Positions 53,316 to 64,000 of a stretch of 64,000 nucleotides of DNA are shown here, piece by piece. The DNA lies in assembly GCA_916048095.2 (NCBI GenBank), contig OU696588.1, positions 6,438,501-6,502,500 on the forward strand, read 5' to 3'. Each line of letters starts with the position of its first letter. Position 1 is the stretch's first letter. Under the pieces are notes generated by a model. It was not told the origin of the DNA. It ran no database searches and worked only from the letters and a program-made list of their open reading frames with translations. The position numbers and the translations under genes are program-made. This DNA comes from Sacculina carcini (lineage: Eukaryota > Arthropoda > Thecostraca > Sacculinidae).

Positions 53316-56300
53316 TCAAGTGGTGGAGGGGGCGCTGTCGGCTCTGCAGACGTAATCGCTCAGATGCGACGGTGGTCTGCGTGTTCGGGCGCTCCGGCGG
53401 AATTGCGGGGTTCGTGAGGCCTCCGATGTACCGCCCACATTCTCCCCCGGCGGCGGCGGCGGTGATGCGGGTCTGCTTCTGGTCTCCTGCGACGTTAGCG
53501 GCGCCGTGCCAACAGATGGCGGCGGCTGCACTTCGAGCGGCGGCTGTACCACGGGCGAGGGTGTGTTGGCTGCTGGTCGCAGGTGTCTACGGTTGCGCCA
53601 GTAGAGACCGCCGTGAGGCAGGCGCACAGCGTACTGGCGGCGACGGCCAGTCATGGCGACCACGCCAGTCCGGTCCCAGCGACCGGATGTCGGGTCCTGG
53701 AGAGCCACCGTAGTGCCGGGCCGCAACGGCGGCAACACCTTAGCCGACCGGTTGTATTGGGCGACCTGCTTGTTGTGTAAGCTCGCCGCTCGCCGGTCGC
53801 ACTCAGCGGTGGGCGGCTGCCACTCCGGCAGAAACGAGCGTGGATGCGCGGGAACGGCGGACGACACGGGGCGGCCGTACAAAAGCTGCGCGGGGGAGCG
53901 ACCATCGGCACCCGGCGCGTTGCACAGCTCCAACAGACCGGCGACAAAGGCGTCTGTGTCGATGTTCCCGTCGTGCGCCGCCTTCTGAATGAGCCGCTTC
54001 ACCCGTTTCACGGCGGACTCAGCGTGCCCATTAGAAGACGGGAAGTGCGGACTGGAGACACGATGGCGTATGTGCCAAAGTCGCAGAAATTCGGCCGTGT
54101 GGCGCGCCGTGAACTGTGGACCGCCGTCTGACGACAGTATGGTCGGAACCCCCGTCATGGCGAACACATGTCGTAGCATCTTCACCAGCTGATGAGCCGA
54201 GGTGTCACGGCCACAGTCGAACACCAGTGGCCAGTTGGAGAACCGGTCCGCGTACACGAGGTAGGTCTTCCCTGCGTGTTGGAAAAAATCCGCGGACACC
54301 GATTCGAAAGGACGTGTCGGGTGCGGTTCCGTCAGGTATGGCTCTTTTTGCTGGCTGTCTTTGTACTGCAGACATTTTCGGCACGATGCTACGGCAGTGG
54401 CGATTTCGTTGTTCAGGCCCGGCCAGAAGACAGTTTGCCGTGCGCGTTGCACAGTCCTGGCCTGCCCCTGGTGACCGTCGTGGAGCCGACGGAGGGTGTC
54501 CTTCCGCAAACACCTGGGCACAAGCAGGCGGCAGCCGACCAGGATCAGCCCATGGTCCGCAGTGAGCTGGTCGCGCACGCCCCAGAATGGGTGGAGACTG
54601 GCGGGCAGCAGATGTTTGTGCTGAGGGAAACCGCCCAGCACGTACGTCATCAATTGGCGACACTCATCGTCGGCCAGAGACGCAGCTCGCACCGCCTCCA
54701 GGGTGGTGTCAATCGGTGACGTGCGATGACCCAGGTCGTCTGCGTCTGTGAACGCGTCCAGCGTCTGGACGAAGAATCCAGACGAGCACTCGTCAACGTC
54801 AGCGTCAGCATCAGCAGGCTGGGAAGGTGCGCGCGACAGAGCGTCGGCGATGTTGTGCTTTGCACCCGGTCTCCAGCTAGCGACAAAAGTCAAGTGCAGC
54901 AGACGCTGTCGCATACGTTGCAGGCGCGGGTTGGAGATGTCTCCGAGTGCCTTCTCGTTCAGTATCGGAACGAGAGGCTTGTGATCGGTGACCACACTGA
55001 ACGTGGGGAGGCCAGCCAGATACTGATGGCATTTCTGACATGCCCACACAACTGCCAGCATCTCCAGCTCACACACAGCATACCTGCTTTCGGTGTCGGA
55101 CACAAATCGCGACCCACACTGGATCAGCTGCCAACGGCCTTGATCATCCCGCTGGCGAAGAACGAATCCGAGACCTTTCTCACGTGCTGCATCCGTCTCC
55201 AGCATTGTGGGCCGCGTTGGGTCGAAGTGACCAAGCACAGGAGGGCTGGCCAACGCGCGCTTGACCGCCGTGAAAGCCGCATCGTGCTGTGTTGTCCACT
55301 GCCACTCAACGCCTTTGCGAAGCAGCTGGCGCAGGGGCTCAGCAGCGGAGGCGATGGAGTCCGAGAAGCCACCGAACTGGTTTGCCAAACCGAGAAAGGA
55401 CCGCAGGGATGTAAGGTCCGTCGGCGCGGGAAATTCTGCGAGGGCTCGAATTTTCTTGTGGTCGACGGTGAATCCAGAGGCGTTGATGTGGAATCCACAG
55501 AAATTGGCGGAAGTGGCGGCGAACATAAATTTTTGCAGGTTCAACGTAACGCCGGCGTCGTCGAAGCGTTGTAGCAGCTGCCAGACTCGCTGCAGATGCT
55601 CGTCGTAGCTGGCGGTATACACCAGCACGTCGTCCACGATCTTGCAGGAGTCGGGTAGGCCAGACAAGGCGACGTCGCCGCGTCGGTTGAACTCGTCGCC
55701 GCTGGAGACCAGGCCCATAGGCGCGCGACAGAACCTGAATCGGCCCCACGGGGTGATGAAGGTGGTGAGGTCTCGGTGCTCGCGCCGCAAGGGCACCTGA
55801 AAGTACCCTTGTAATGCGTCCACCTGGGTGAACCACCGATTGCCGAGGCCCATACTGCTGACAGCCTCCACAGGCGAGCGAACCGGATGTGTAGGCCGGC
55901 GAACGAAGCGGTTGAGGCGTGTGAAGTCCACCGTGAGCCGACAGCCGTTTGGCGTGCCGTCTGCCTTGCGCTTGCCGACAACGACGATGGGTGAGCACCA
56001 ATCTGTCGGGTGGGAGACCGGCTCGATTACGCCCTGCTGCTGAAGCAGCTCCAGCTGCTGTTGTGCCTGGGCGCGATGACAGAACGGCACGGAGCGGGGA
56101 GCCGTCACGTTGTACGGCACCGCGTCATCGCGCAGATCGATCCGCATTGCCCCGCCTTTCATCTCCCGGAGAGGACCGTCCGTGGAGAACACACGAGGGA
56201 AGGCCGCTATAAGCTGCTCGCTGTGCGCACGTCGGTCCGCCGCTGTTGGCTGAGCTGTGTTGGTCCAGCGCGGGCATTGTTGAACGGCTGCTGGTCCAGC

Positions 56301-57689
56301 GGCCACCTGCTGCAGGTGCTGTTCGCGAGACATCTGCCGAGGGAACGCCCGGTGCAGTAGACGCAGCTCCACTGCGTCTCGCCAGCAGAGCAGAGCACAG
56401 CGCACTGACGGCACCACGTACAGAGTGGAGCGGCAGGATGCATCACCGAGTCGCAAGACTGCCTCGCACGTGCCCAGACACAGCAGCAACTGACCGTTGG
56501 CAACACGCAGGCGCGACGACGGTGGGCGCAAGCTACTGGCGGCCACTCCGAGCTGCTTCGCAACCCCAGCGTCAATTACAGACACATCGGCGCCAGAGTC
56601 GCATCGCCACTTGATCTCGCGCGGCGCGCGGCCCTCTGCGGAAACGGCAATGTGAACGGCGGTTAAGCGCGTGTGTTTTTGGCCATCAACTACATCACCG
56701 ATATACGGGCACATATCTAGTGTGTTCTCATCATCAACTTCATCGGCAACATCGGCGACGTCGCGGAGAAAATTATCTCTACGACGGCGGGTACCGAGCT
56801 GCGATGAGCGACAGACGCGCGAGTAATGCCCGCGTTTTCCACAGCGACGACACATGCTCTCCGCAGCGCGGCACGGTACTGTCTGGTGGTGCACACCACA
56901 GCGGACGCACGGGACGGAGTCATTGCTGTGCGCATGCGCGTTGCACATGCGCGGTTGCAGATGGCTTACAGCGGCGACCTCTGCGCGGGGAGCAGACGAA
57001 TCAGCCACATCGGGTCCGGTGTTCCGCATGGCTGCAGCGTCCTGGCGGGCCGACTCAGCCGTTTGACATACCTGCGTTGCCTTTTTCAGCGTCAGGTCTT
57101 TGTGTGCGACCTGCAGGAGTTGGTGCAGGGCAGCAGAGTCGGCTGTCCCCATCACTAACTGATCGCGAAGACGCTCGTCGCGGCAGGCAGGGCAAAAATC
57201 GCAGCTGGCGGCAATTTCTCGCAGAGAGCGCAGAAATTCGCCCACATTCTCGCCGTCCCGCTGACGGCGGGTGAAAAATCGCCGGCGTTCCACCAGCACA
57301 TTCTGCCGCGACTGCTGATGCTCCTCCAATAGGCGGATACAGGCGGGCAAATCAGCCGTCGCCGGCAGCGTCAGTGAGTGGCGGATGACGCGGCACCACT
57401 CGTCGTCCAGCAGTGTCGTGAGCAGCGCTTGCTGCTGGGCAGGGCTCAGGCTATCACTGCCTGACAGTGTGGTGTACGCCAGCACGCGCTCTTTCCAGGA
57501 GGTGAAGTCGGCTGCCGATGCGGCGTAGGCCAGACGGGCTGGTGGCTGACAATGAGCCATGGTGTGTGGGGCGACTGCAGGCGAGCTTGCGGGGGCTGCC
57601 ATTACAAGCTGCTGGCGAGCGAGCTGAGTCACCAACTCTGTGAGCTGGTCCAGCTTCTGCTGTTGTTCGTCTCGCAGCGGCTGCGCCAT
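53316..57689 (-). CDS. Gag-Pol polyprotein of element S copy 2
   Basis: An intact 1,457-codon ORF, collinear with copy 1: knuckles at about 261-293, protease DSGAD at 364, the IVDD-type RT box at 684-687, RNase H Asp 833 and 902, integrase H1070/H1073/C1103/C1106 and D1134/D1188/E1224. One change falls in the first knuckle (Gly266 to Val) and none in a catalytic residue. The start codon again straddles the LTR border and the TGA again touches the polypurine tract (53308-53315). Confidence 0.95.
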   Translation of the reverse strand: MAQPLRDEQQQKLDQLTELVTQLARQQLVMAAPASSPAVAPHTMAHCQPPARLAYAASAADFTSWKERVLAYTTLSGSDSLSPAQQQALLTTLLDDEWCRVIRHSLTLPATADLPACIRLLEEHQQSRQNVLVERRRFFTRRQRDGENVGEFLRSLREIAASCDFCPACRDERLRDQLVMGTADSAALHQLLQVAHKDLTLKKATQVCQTAESARQDAAAMRNTGPDVADSSAPRAEVAAVSHLQPRMCNAHAHSNDSVPCVRCGVHHQTVPCRAAESMCRRCGKRGHYSRVCRSSQLGTRRRRDNFLRDVADVADEVDDENTLDMCPYIGDVVDGQKHTRLTAVHIAVSAEGRAPREIKWRCDSGADVSVIDAGVAKQLGVAASSLRPPSSRLRVANGQLLLCLGTCEAVLRLGDASCRSTLYVVPSVRCALLCWRDAVELRLLHRAFPRQMSREQHLQQVAAGPAAVQQCPRWTNTAQPTAADRRAHSEQLIAAFPRVFSTDGPLREMKGGAMRIDLRDDAVPYNVTAPRSVPFCHRAQAQQQLELLQQQGVIEPVSHPTDWCSPIVVVGKRKADGTPNGCRLTVDFTRLNRFVRRPTHPVRSPVEAVSSMGLGNRWFTQVDALQGYFQVPLRREHRDLTTFITPWGRFRFCRAPMGLVSSGDEFNRRGDVALSGLPDSCKIVDDVLVYTASYDEHLQRVWQLLQRFDDAGVTLNLQKFMFAATSANFCGFHINASGFTVDHKKIRALAEFPAPTDLTSLRSFLGLANQFGGFSDSIASAAEPLRQLLRKGVEWQWTTQHDAAFTAVKRALASPPVLGHFDPTRPTMLETDAAREKGLGFVLRQRDDQGRWQLIQCGSRFVSDTESRYAVCELEMLAVVWACQKCHQYLAGLPTFSVVTDHKPLVPILNEKALGDISNPRLQRMRQRLLHLTFVASWRPGAKHNIADALSRAPSQPADADADVDECSSGFFVQTLDAFTDADDLGHRTSPIDTTLEAVRAASLADDECRQLMTYVLGGFPQHKHLLPASLHPFWGVRDQLTADHGLILVGCRLLVPRCLRKDTLRRLHDGHQGQARTVQRARQTVFWPGLNNEIATAVASCRKCLQYKDSQQKEPYLTEPHPTRPFESVSADFFQHAGKTYLVYADRFSNWPLVFDCGRDTSAHQLVKMLRHVFAMTGVPTILSSDGGPQFTARHTAEFLRLWHIRHRVSSPHFPSSNGHAESAVKRVKRLIQKAAHDGNIDTDAFVAGLLELCNAPGADGRSPAQLLYGRPVSSAVPAHPRSFLPEWQPPTAECDRRAASLHNKQVAQYNRSAKVLPPLRPGTTVALQDPTSGRWDRTGVVAMTGRRRQYAVRLPHGGLYWRNRRHLRPAANTPSPVVQPPLEVQPPPSVGTAPLTSQETRSRPASPPPPPGENVGGTSEASRTPQFRRSARTRRPPSHLSDYVCRADSAPSTT

Positions 57690-57864
57690 GTACGATATAT
57701 TATAGCACTCAACACAACAATAACAATAACAATACAACAACAATAGAATGATACAACGCCACGACACACACACCACCACTGCTGTACACACACTGGCTGA
57801 CGGCCGTTAGCGTCACCCACGCCTAATACCCTCGCGCCCTCTGGCGGTGTAGGCACTCACTACA
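57689..57864 (-). repeat. 5' LTR of element S copy 2
   Basis: 176 bp, partner of 53132-53307; its last base on the element strand (57689) is the A of the gag ATG. Confidence 0.95.
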
Positions 57865-59165
57865 CGTGTGGTATAATTCAGAACACAAACACGAAACAAA
57901 CAATGAAAGATGATGAAATCTTTTCATCAGAATGCTTCCAAACTATATTTATTACTTAACATCATTCCCCAATATCATTTCCTTAAGTACTATTTCACTT
58001 TTACCGCTATAATATTGATTGTTAAAATTTATATATTTTCCGCTATCATTAAAACCCAATATAACCTGAGTCAAACCTACCCAACCCAACCCAACCATTC
58101 AATCTTGACCGCTCTCAGCCTAGTCTGAGGTGATTTAACTTATTAGTTTGTGATCACAAAATATACTGATGCGATCATAATTTGTAATCAGAAGACTGAG
58201 ATTATCTACCCCAGGGGTCCCAAACACGCGGCCCACCAATACTTTTCTCTCAACCCGCCAATATAGTATCGGGACCAAACTGTAAGGTAGCTAAATTCAC
58301 ATTTGTTGCATAATGCGATATAATTATACACCATTATCATATTATCTCATAATTCCCGGTTAATGCTTCCACTAATGCATCATATTCATACAGTTGTTAT
58401 TTTTTGGATTACACCGATAATACAGCCCTTGATATTACAGCCGATATTATATTATGCAATCTATATTCTGCTACGTATTATTCCTAATACATATATCATC
58501 AGATCGCAAAATATATTTAAAGGTTCACATCATTCTCCAAAATCATTTGCTTAAGAGCTATTCTACTTTTATCGCTAGAATATTTACTGCTAGCAAAATA
58601 GCATATACCTCGCTATCATTTAAACCCACTGTTTATAGATACATTTAATTCGCCCGTCGTGCGGAACAGTTCATAAAATATAATTTATATTCAATTCATA
58701 AAAAAATAGTGCAAATTGAAAAAGAAAAACAAACCCACAGGAAAGTTATAGCTAATATATAAGTCTAAATGTGAAATTTATGTTTCAATTTAGAAAACAT
58801 GTTTTTCCACAACACTATCAAAACAATGCAACCTTCTGTCATCTCTATAATTCCAGGTTAATGCTTCCGCTAAAACAGCATAAGTTGGCATTACATGATA
58901 TTGCAGCCCATATCCTTATGCAACTTATGCTTATGCAACTTGAAATTAAACCAATTAAATTACACAGTTAAATTCAGTAGTTTACTTTGTTCCCAATAGC
59001 ATTTTACCCGCCCGTCGTGCGGAACGTTATTGAGGACAATAAAGCCTTTATATTCAGTAGAGTGTAGCATTAATTAAACTGTACGCAATAAAACCACACC
59101 ATCCATGCTTGGAGATAATATGATGCATTCTTAATTGTGATTGGGCTTCAGTGAAATTTAATCGG

Positions 59166-60960
59166 TGTATATTCCTGTGTAATCGCAAGTACGCATAATA
59201 GCTGTCAAATTGGCAATATGTCCTTTTGACTTTACACCGTCGTAACTTCCTTCAGATACCCTTGGAAAATTACAAATTATACCGTATTGTAGAAGACAAG
59301 ATTTCTAGAACGATGGTATAATTTATTTTTATGTGTAACAAATAGTTACTGAGAAATAGTAGAAAAATGAATTAATTTTAGTCGCCCGGTGTTCAAGTGT
59401 AATTTTGGATGTATTTGAGAATTTTGCCAATTTTACACGTTTTTTGTATCATTTGTGGGTATAAATTATAGCTTATCTTGTAGAACACAAAATTCTCTAC
59501 ACAGTAGTATATTCCTGTGTAATCGCAAGTGCGTAAATTGTGATTGGACTTCAGTGAAATTTAATCAGTGTATATTCATGTGTAATCGCAAGTACGCATA
59601 ATAGCTGTCAAATTGGCAACATGACATTTTGACCTTACACCGTCGTAACTTCGTTCAGATACACTTTGGAAAATTAATAATTATACCGTACTGTAGGAAA
59701 CAAAATTTCTAGCACGATGGTATAATTAATTTTAAGGTGTGACAAACAGTTGCTGAGAAATGGGTAGAAAAATGAATTAATTTTAGTCGCCCGGTGTTCA
59801 AGTGTAATTTTGGATGTATTTGAGAATTTTGCCAATTTTACACATTTTTTGTATCATTTGTGGGTATAAATTATAGCTTTTCTTGTAGAACACAAAATTC
59901 TCTACACAGTAGTATATTCCTGTGTAATCGCAAGTGCGCATAATAGCTGTCAAATTGGCAATATGTCCTTTTGACTTTACACCGGCGTAACTTCCTTCAG
60001 ATACACTTTGGAAAATTAATAATTATACCGTACTGTAGGAAACAAAATTTCTAGCACGATGGTATAATTAATTTTAATGTATGACAAATAGTTCCTGAGA
60101 AATGGGTATAAAAATGAATAAATTGTAGTCACCCGGTGTTCAAGTGTAATTTTGGATGTATTTGAGAATTTTGCCAATTTTACACGTTTTTTGTATCATT
60201 TGTGGGTATAAATTACACCTTTTCTTGTAGAACACAAAATTCTCTACACAGTAGTATATTCCTGTGTAATCGCAAGTGCGCAAAATAGCTGTCAAATTGG
60301 CAATATGTCCTTTTGACTTTACACCGCCGTCACTTCCTTCAGATACACTTTGGAAAATTAAGAATTATACCGCATTTAAAAAAATACAATTTCCAGCACG
60401 ATGATATAATTTATTTTAATGTGTGACAAATAGTTCCTGAGAAATAGGTAGAAAAATGAATTAATTTAGGCGCCCGGTGATCAAGTGTAATTTTGGATGT
60501 ATTTGACAATTTTGCCAATTTTACACATTTTTTGTATCATTTGTGGGTATAAATTATAGCTTTTCTTGTAGAACACAAAATTCTCTACACAGTAGTATAT
60601 TCCTGTGTAATCGCAAGTGCGCATAATAGCTGTCAAATTGGCAATATGTCCTTTTGACTTTACACCGCCGTCACTTCCTTCAGATACACTTTGGAAAATT
60701 AAGAATTATACCGCATTTAAAAAAATACAATTTCCAGCACGATGATATAATTTATTTTTATGTGTGACAAATAGTTCCTGAGACATGGGTATAATAATGA
60801 ATTAATTTTAATCACCCGGTGTTCAAGTGTAATTTTGGATGTATTTGAGAATTTTGCCAATTGTACACGTTTTTTGTATCATTTGTGGGTATAAATTATA
60901 ACTTTTCTTGTAGAACACAAAATTATCTACACAATAGTATAATTTCTATAGCTGTACCAT
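59166..60960 (-). repeat. ~340-bp satellite units in reverse orientation
   Basis: About five units of the same family as the 18.9-34 kb array, read on the minus strand. The 59215-60140 portion shares private variants with 31490-32400. This short run probably resembles the array before its expansion. Confidence 0.85.
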
Positions 60961-61640
60961 TGCTGGTTTATGAGGAATAGATAGGGGAATATTTACCAAA
61001 ACATTCACGGTTTCCAGTGCTAATTTTGCATTTTTGACTTTGTCATTTTGACTTCACACCGCCGTAACTTTTTTTTAATACACTTTGGAAAATCAAAAAT
61101 TATACCGTGTTGTAGCAAACAAAATTCCCAGCATGATGGTATTATTTATTTAGTTGTGTGATAATTAGTTTTTGATACATAGAGAAAAAAGTATAGAACA
61201 TCGGACGCGTGGAGTATAAATATAATTTTTAATATAGATTGAAATTTTGTCATGTTTACATCTTTTATGTTCTATTTTTGGATATGAATTATAACCTATC
61301 TTGTAGAACAGAAAATTCTCTACACAGTGGTATAATCTGTTTGGCTGTACCATTTCTGGTTTATGAGGAGTAGATGGCAGAGCATTGACCACAATTTTCG
61401 CATTTTCAGGGTTCATTTTGTCTTTTCACCGCTATAACATTTTTTGATTTCATTTTTGAAATTTTAAATTTAATCTAAAGTGTAGACAAGAAAATTTCCA
61501 ACGTGATGGTATAAATTGTTAGCGGGTAGGCTGAGTGGTGGCCGAATAATAGCTGATAGAAAATGGACCAAGGAGGGTCGAACACACACACAGACACACA
61601 CACACACAGACACACAGAGGATCTCTTTTATATATATAGA

Positions 61641-62110
61641 TATAAATATAAAAGAAATTATTTGTCTGTCTGTTTGTGTATGCTTGAATATGAGGTGACC
61701 TAACTGCGCGGGTTCAATGGTATAGATCAGGGGCTTCAAACGTAAACTAAGCGATGGATCATGTTTATGAATTATAAATGTACCGGGGGTAGCAACTATA
61801 GACAATAAAACGTTCAATTTCACCGTGTAAAACGAGTTCATATACAAAACTAACGGATTTGGCTTCAAGGTCCAGAAAGGATCGTGTTCGAGTTCTGAAT
61901 TACTCCGTACGACGGACGGGTTTAAATATGAGGCGGGTTGAGGCATACTATTTTGTCAAAATAAAAATAAATAATGACATTTAGACTTTTCAATTGATCA
62001 GGATTTCTATGGATGTACTATATTCTTTTTTAATTTGCAATATGTTTACTAATTAAATATGAATTTAATTATATTCATTGTGCCGCACAACGGGCGGGTT
62101 TTAAAGCTAG
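61641..62110 (+). mobile_element. Helitron-like H2 copy
   Basis: It starts TATAAATATAAAAGAAATTA back-to-back with the reverse H1 head and ends CCGCACAACGGGCGGGTTTTAAAGCTAG. An internal hairpin-like CCGTACGACGGACGGG lies near 61907. The leading TC is lost at the junction. Confidence 0.55.
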
Positions 62111-62242
62111 GCGGGTTTTAGGCTTTTCCATTAGTTAATACTTTTATGGGCTTACCTTTTTCTTTTTAAATTTGTATTCGTTTTATTCTATGAATTGAAT
62201 ATTTATTTTACTTTATTATTTGTTCCGCACGACGGGCGGGCT
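62111..62242 (+). repeat. Terminal Helitron-like 3' module of the block
   Basis: A last 3' module (TTTTCCATTAGTTAATACTT...) ends CCGCACGACGGGCGGGCT immediately before the 65-bp repeat; no CTAG is present. Confidence 0.6.
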
Positions 62243-62307
62243 TATAAAACGTAATTCCATATTACTTAGATCTATGGATTAAATTGTGGAATCATATTGA
62301 AACATAT
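62243..62307 (+). repeat. 65-bp direct repeat, right copy
   Basis: A perfect copy of 17268-17332. To the right it continues into sequence leading to PP2A-C, with no further Helitron-like motifs. Confidence 0.95.
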
Positions 62308-62768
62308 TGAATTGTGCGAAATTGATATAATCTGGCAGCATTCATATTTTACAATCCGTAATCGCCTTGGGCGTGAACTGGCAGCGTCTCCAGCGTTTTG
62401 CTCGTTGTCCTCAAAGTTGGGTCTAATTTGTCAGTATTATTTACTTTTGTTGGAGAAAAATTTATCATTGGCTCAAACTCCTTAGTGTTATTTTTTCGTC
62501 AAGTCGGTGAGTTATTTGTGTTATGGTGTCGTATGAGCAAGTTTGCTCTTTAGCTTGGACTTTAGTGCTGTTTGTTCGACTTTTTGTGAATGTCATCTAA
62601 TCGAGCGCGTATTAAATAAAACCTGCGCTTTTTTCATCACTGTACATTAACCCGTTTTTACACTTGTTGTGTGCCCGCTAATTCGGTGGGGTCATGTTCT
62701 CTGATGCAGGTGTATAAAGTTGTGAACGTGTGTCAGTTAGTTTTTACTGCCTGTTTGAATTGAGTGCA
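62308..62768 (+). promoter_or_regulatory. PP2A-C upstream region (promoter and 5' UTR, limits unknown)
   Basis: Single-copy-looking sequence directly upstream of the PP2A-C start codon. No clear TATA box was seen. The start context GCAATGG has a purine at -3 and G at +4. A 5' UTR intron cannot be excluded (GATGCAG near 62703-62709 looks like an acceptor). Confidence 0.4.
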
Positions 62769-63911
62769 ATGGATGACAAGAAATCGTTCAAAGATCTTGA
62801 TCAATGGATAGAGCAGCTGATGGACTGTCAGCAGTTATCAGAGCACCAGGTCCAGTCGTTATGCACAATGGTCAGTGGAAACGTTTGTCATTATTTTCTC
62901 TGTGGTCTTGCTCGTTATTTGTGGTGTTGTTTTTTCATTGCGTTTTGTGTTCGTCTCATGTTGCGACGACGTCTAGCTGTTTTATTTATTATTTTTATAT
63001 TTACTCTCGCCATTCTCATTTTGTGCGCAAAATCAAATATATGTTGTTGTTTGGGCGTATTCATCGGGTCTTTTACTAGCGTGTATCTTGCATTATCTCA
63101 CGTTTCGTAATCTTGTTAGAAATTGTCAATGCCCGCGTATTTAATCTCACAAATTCACCGGTAATATCGGTATTCAATATGTTGCCTGTATGTTGTCAAT
63201 ATGTTGTTGTTGCGCGGGGGTGGGGTGGCGATTATGCGCGAGCTTGTGAGAGTTTGTGGGTGTGATGTCAGGCGAAGGAAGTGTTGTCGTCGGAGTCAAA
63301 CTTGCGACCTGTGAGCAGTCCAGTGACAGTGTGCGGTGACGTGCACGGCCAGTTTCACGATCTCATTGAGCTGCTGCGTATTGGCGGCAAGTCGCCAGAC
63401 ACCAACTACTTGTTCATGGGCGACTACGTGGACCGCGGCTATTACTCGGTCGAAACAGTCTCACTGCTCGTCTGCCTCAAGGTAATGCCTTTGTGCTGTG
63501 AATCAATTATTCACCGCGCGCGTTCCTCAGTATATTCGTGCCCATTTTTCGTTGTTGCGTGCATAATAGTTGTACTAAATGTTGACTCGTATATTTGCGT
63601 GTCGTGTGGCTTGAGCGGCTTGCGACTGAATGTGTGCGTGTGTTCAGGTGCGCTACCAGAACCGAATAACAATACTACGAGGCAATCATGAGTCTCGTCA
63701 GATCACACAGGTGTACGGCTTCTACGACGAATGTCTGCGCAAATACGGTAGCGGCGACGTGTGGAAATACTTCACCGATCTGTTCGACTACCTGCCTCTC
63801 ACGGCACTGGTCGACTCGCAAATATTCTGCCTGCACGGAGGACTCAGTCCCAGCATCGACTCGCTCGATAACATCCGCGCTCTGGACCGCATCCAGGAGG
63901 TGCCTCATGAG
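62769..63911 (+). CDS. Protein phosphatase 2A catalytic subunit, exons 1-3 (partial gene)
   Basis: Three coding exons: 62769-62870 (34 codons), 63272-63481 (70 codons) and 63648-63911 (88 codons), all phase 0, with donors ATG|GTCAGT, AAG|GTAATG and GAG|GTGAGG and acceptors GTCAG|GCG and TTCAG|GTG. The 192 residues are about 62% of the usual 309. Exon 1 has [16 protein letters not shown]. Exon 2 has the metal-binding GDVHGQ and GDYVDRG. Exon 3 has [20 protein letters not shown] and [11 protein letters not shown]2A-C is the Ser/Thr phosphatase that partners scaffold and B subunits. The N-terminal stretch [12 protein letters not shown] is more diverged than in flies or vertebrates. The remaining exons lie right of the window. 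The protein is the orthologue of human PPP2CA / fly mts. Confidence 0.95.
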
Positions 63912-64000
63912 GTGAGGCGTTCATAATACGTCATGAGGTCATTCACTCATATTATGTCATGAGGCCAATTATTCATGATTAGTTATGATGTTTTACTAAA

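Larger units (their letters stand above)
53132..57864 (-). mobile_element. LTR retrotransposon S, copy 2 (Ty3/Gypsy, apparently intact)
   Basis: 4,733 bp, the same length as copy 1, inserted with a 5-bp CGTGT duplication (53127-53131 and 57865-57869) into an H1 3' hairpin (GCCCGTCGTG). Both LTRs are identical to each other by eye. It differs from copy 1 by scattered substitutions, including about 10-12 amino-acid changes (for example GGHHQ to GVHHQ, KHRRL to KHTRL, FGDFS to FGGFS). Confidence 0.95.
52318..61640 (-). mobile_element. Helitron-like H1, reverse full-length copy with nested LTR retrotransposon
   Basis: On the minus strand it starts TCTATATATATAAAAGAGAT (5' end at 61640), runs through diverged and then ~340-bp repeats (60960 down to 59165), the H1 tail, and successive hairpin modules to the 3' end CCGCACAACGGGCGGGTTTTAATGCTA at about 52318. 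Without element S copy 2 it is about 4.6 kb. It is the best complete H1 in the window and encodes no Rep/helicase. Confidence 0.55.

Overview
This is invertebrate-type metazoan nuclear DNA in which two conserved host genes bracket about 60 kb of nested transposable elements. The host genes are fragments cut by the window. At the left is a C-terminal coding exon of a JNK-family MAP kinase (1384-1655, + strand). At the right are the first three coding exons of the protein phosphatase 2A catalytic subunit (62769-63911, + strand). Spliced genes with GT/AG introns, LINEs, Ty3/Gypsy-type LTR elements, a Penelope-like element and Helitron-like repeats all indicate an animal. The JNK exon reads like the arthropod/protostome form, so a protostome is the best guess; the species cannot be named from the sequence.

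Left part (1-17.3 kb). A minus-strand LINE fragment (1-650) and a 21-bp minisatellite precede the JNK exon. A nearly full-length LINE (family 1, copy A, minus, 1687-5615) lies just behind that exon. Next comes a degenerate Ty3/Gypsy element of CsRn1 type (7115-15618, +) that has been split by a second family-1 LINE (copy B, +, 8220-12244) with a clean 17-bp target duplication. Family 1 carries a 2A-like motif at the very start of its ORF, followed by a PHD-like finger, an APE endonuclease and reverse transcriptase. The stretch 15.6-17.3 kb has no recognisable gene.

Central block (17.3-62.2 kb). Almost all of it is built from two Helitron-like non-autonomous families, called here H1 and H2 (TC...CTAG ends, a CCGC/GCGG hairpin near the 3' end). 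H1 contains ~340-bp repeats that have expanded into a long array (about 18.9-34 kb) with higher-order duplication. Later insertions sit in this block: two 4,733-bp LTR retrotransposons with identical LTR pairs and one uninterrupted 1,457-codon gag-pol ORF each (25650-30382 and 53132-57864, both minus); a solo-LTR-like 869-bp element inside a (TA)n tract (34700-35568); a 5'-truncated Penelope-like element (38812-40265); a 5'-truncated L2/CR1-like LINE (42749-44682); and a third Gypsy-like element (47317-51541, minus) with a stop codon in gag and a 12-copy heptapeptide repeat in pol. The whole block is bounded by a perfect 65-bp direct repeat of apparently single-copy sequence (17268-17332 and 62243-62307).

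Right part (62.3-64 kb). This is the PP2A-C upstream region and exons 1-3, with the catalytic metal-binding motifs intact; the rest of the gene lies beyond the window. No tRNA, rRNA, CRISPR or prokaryotic features were seen. Identities were judged by eye, and element family names rest on motifs, not on database searches.
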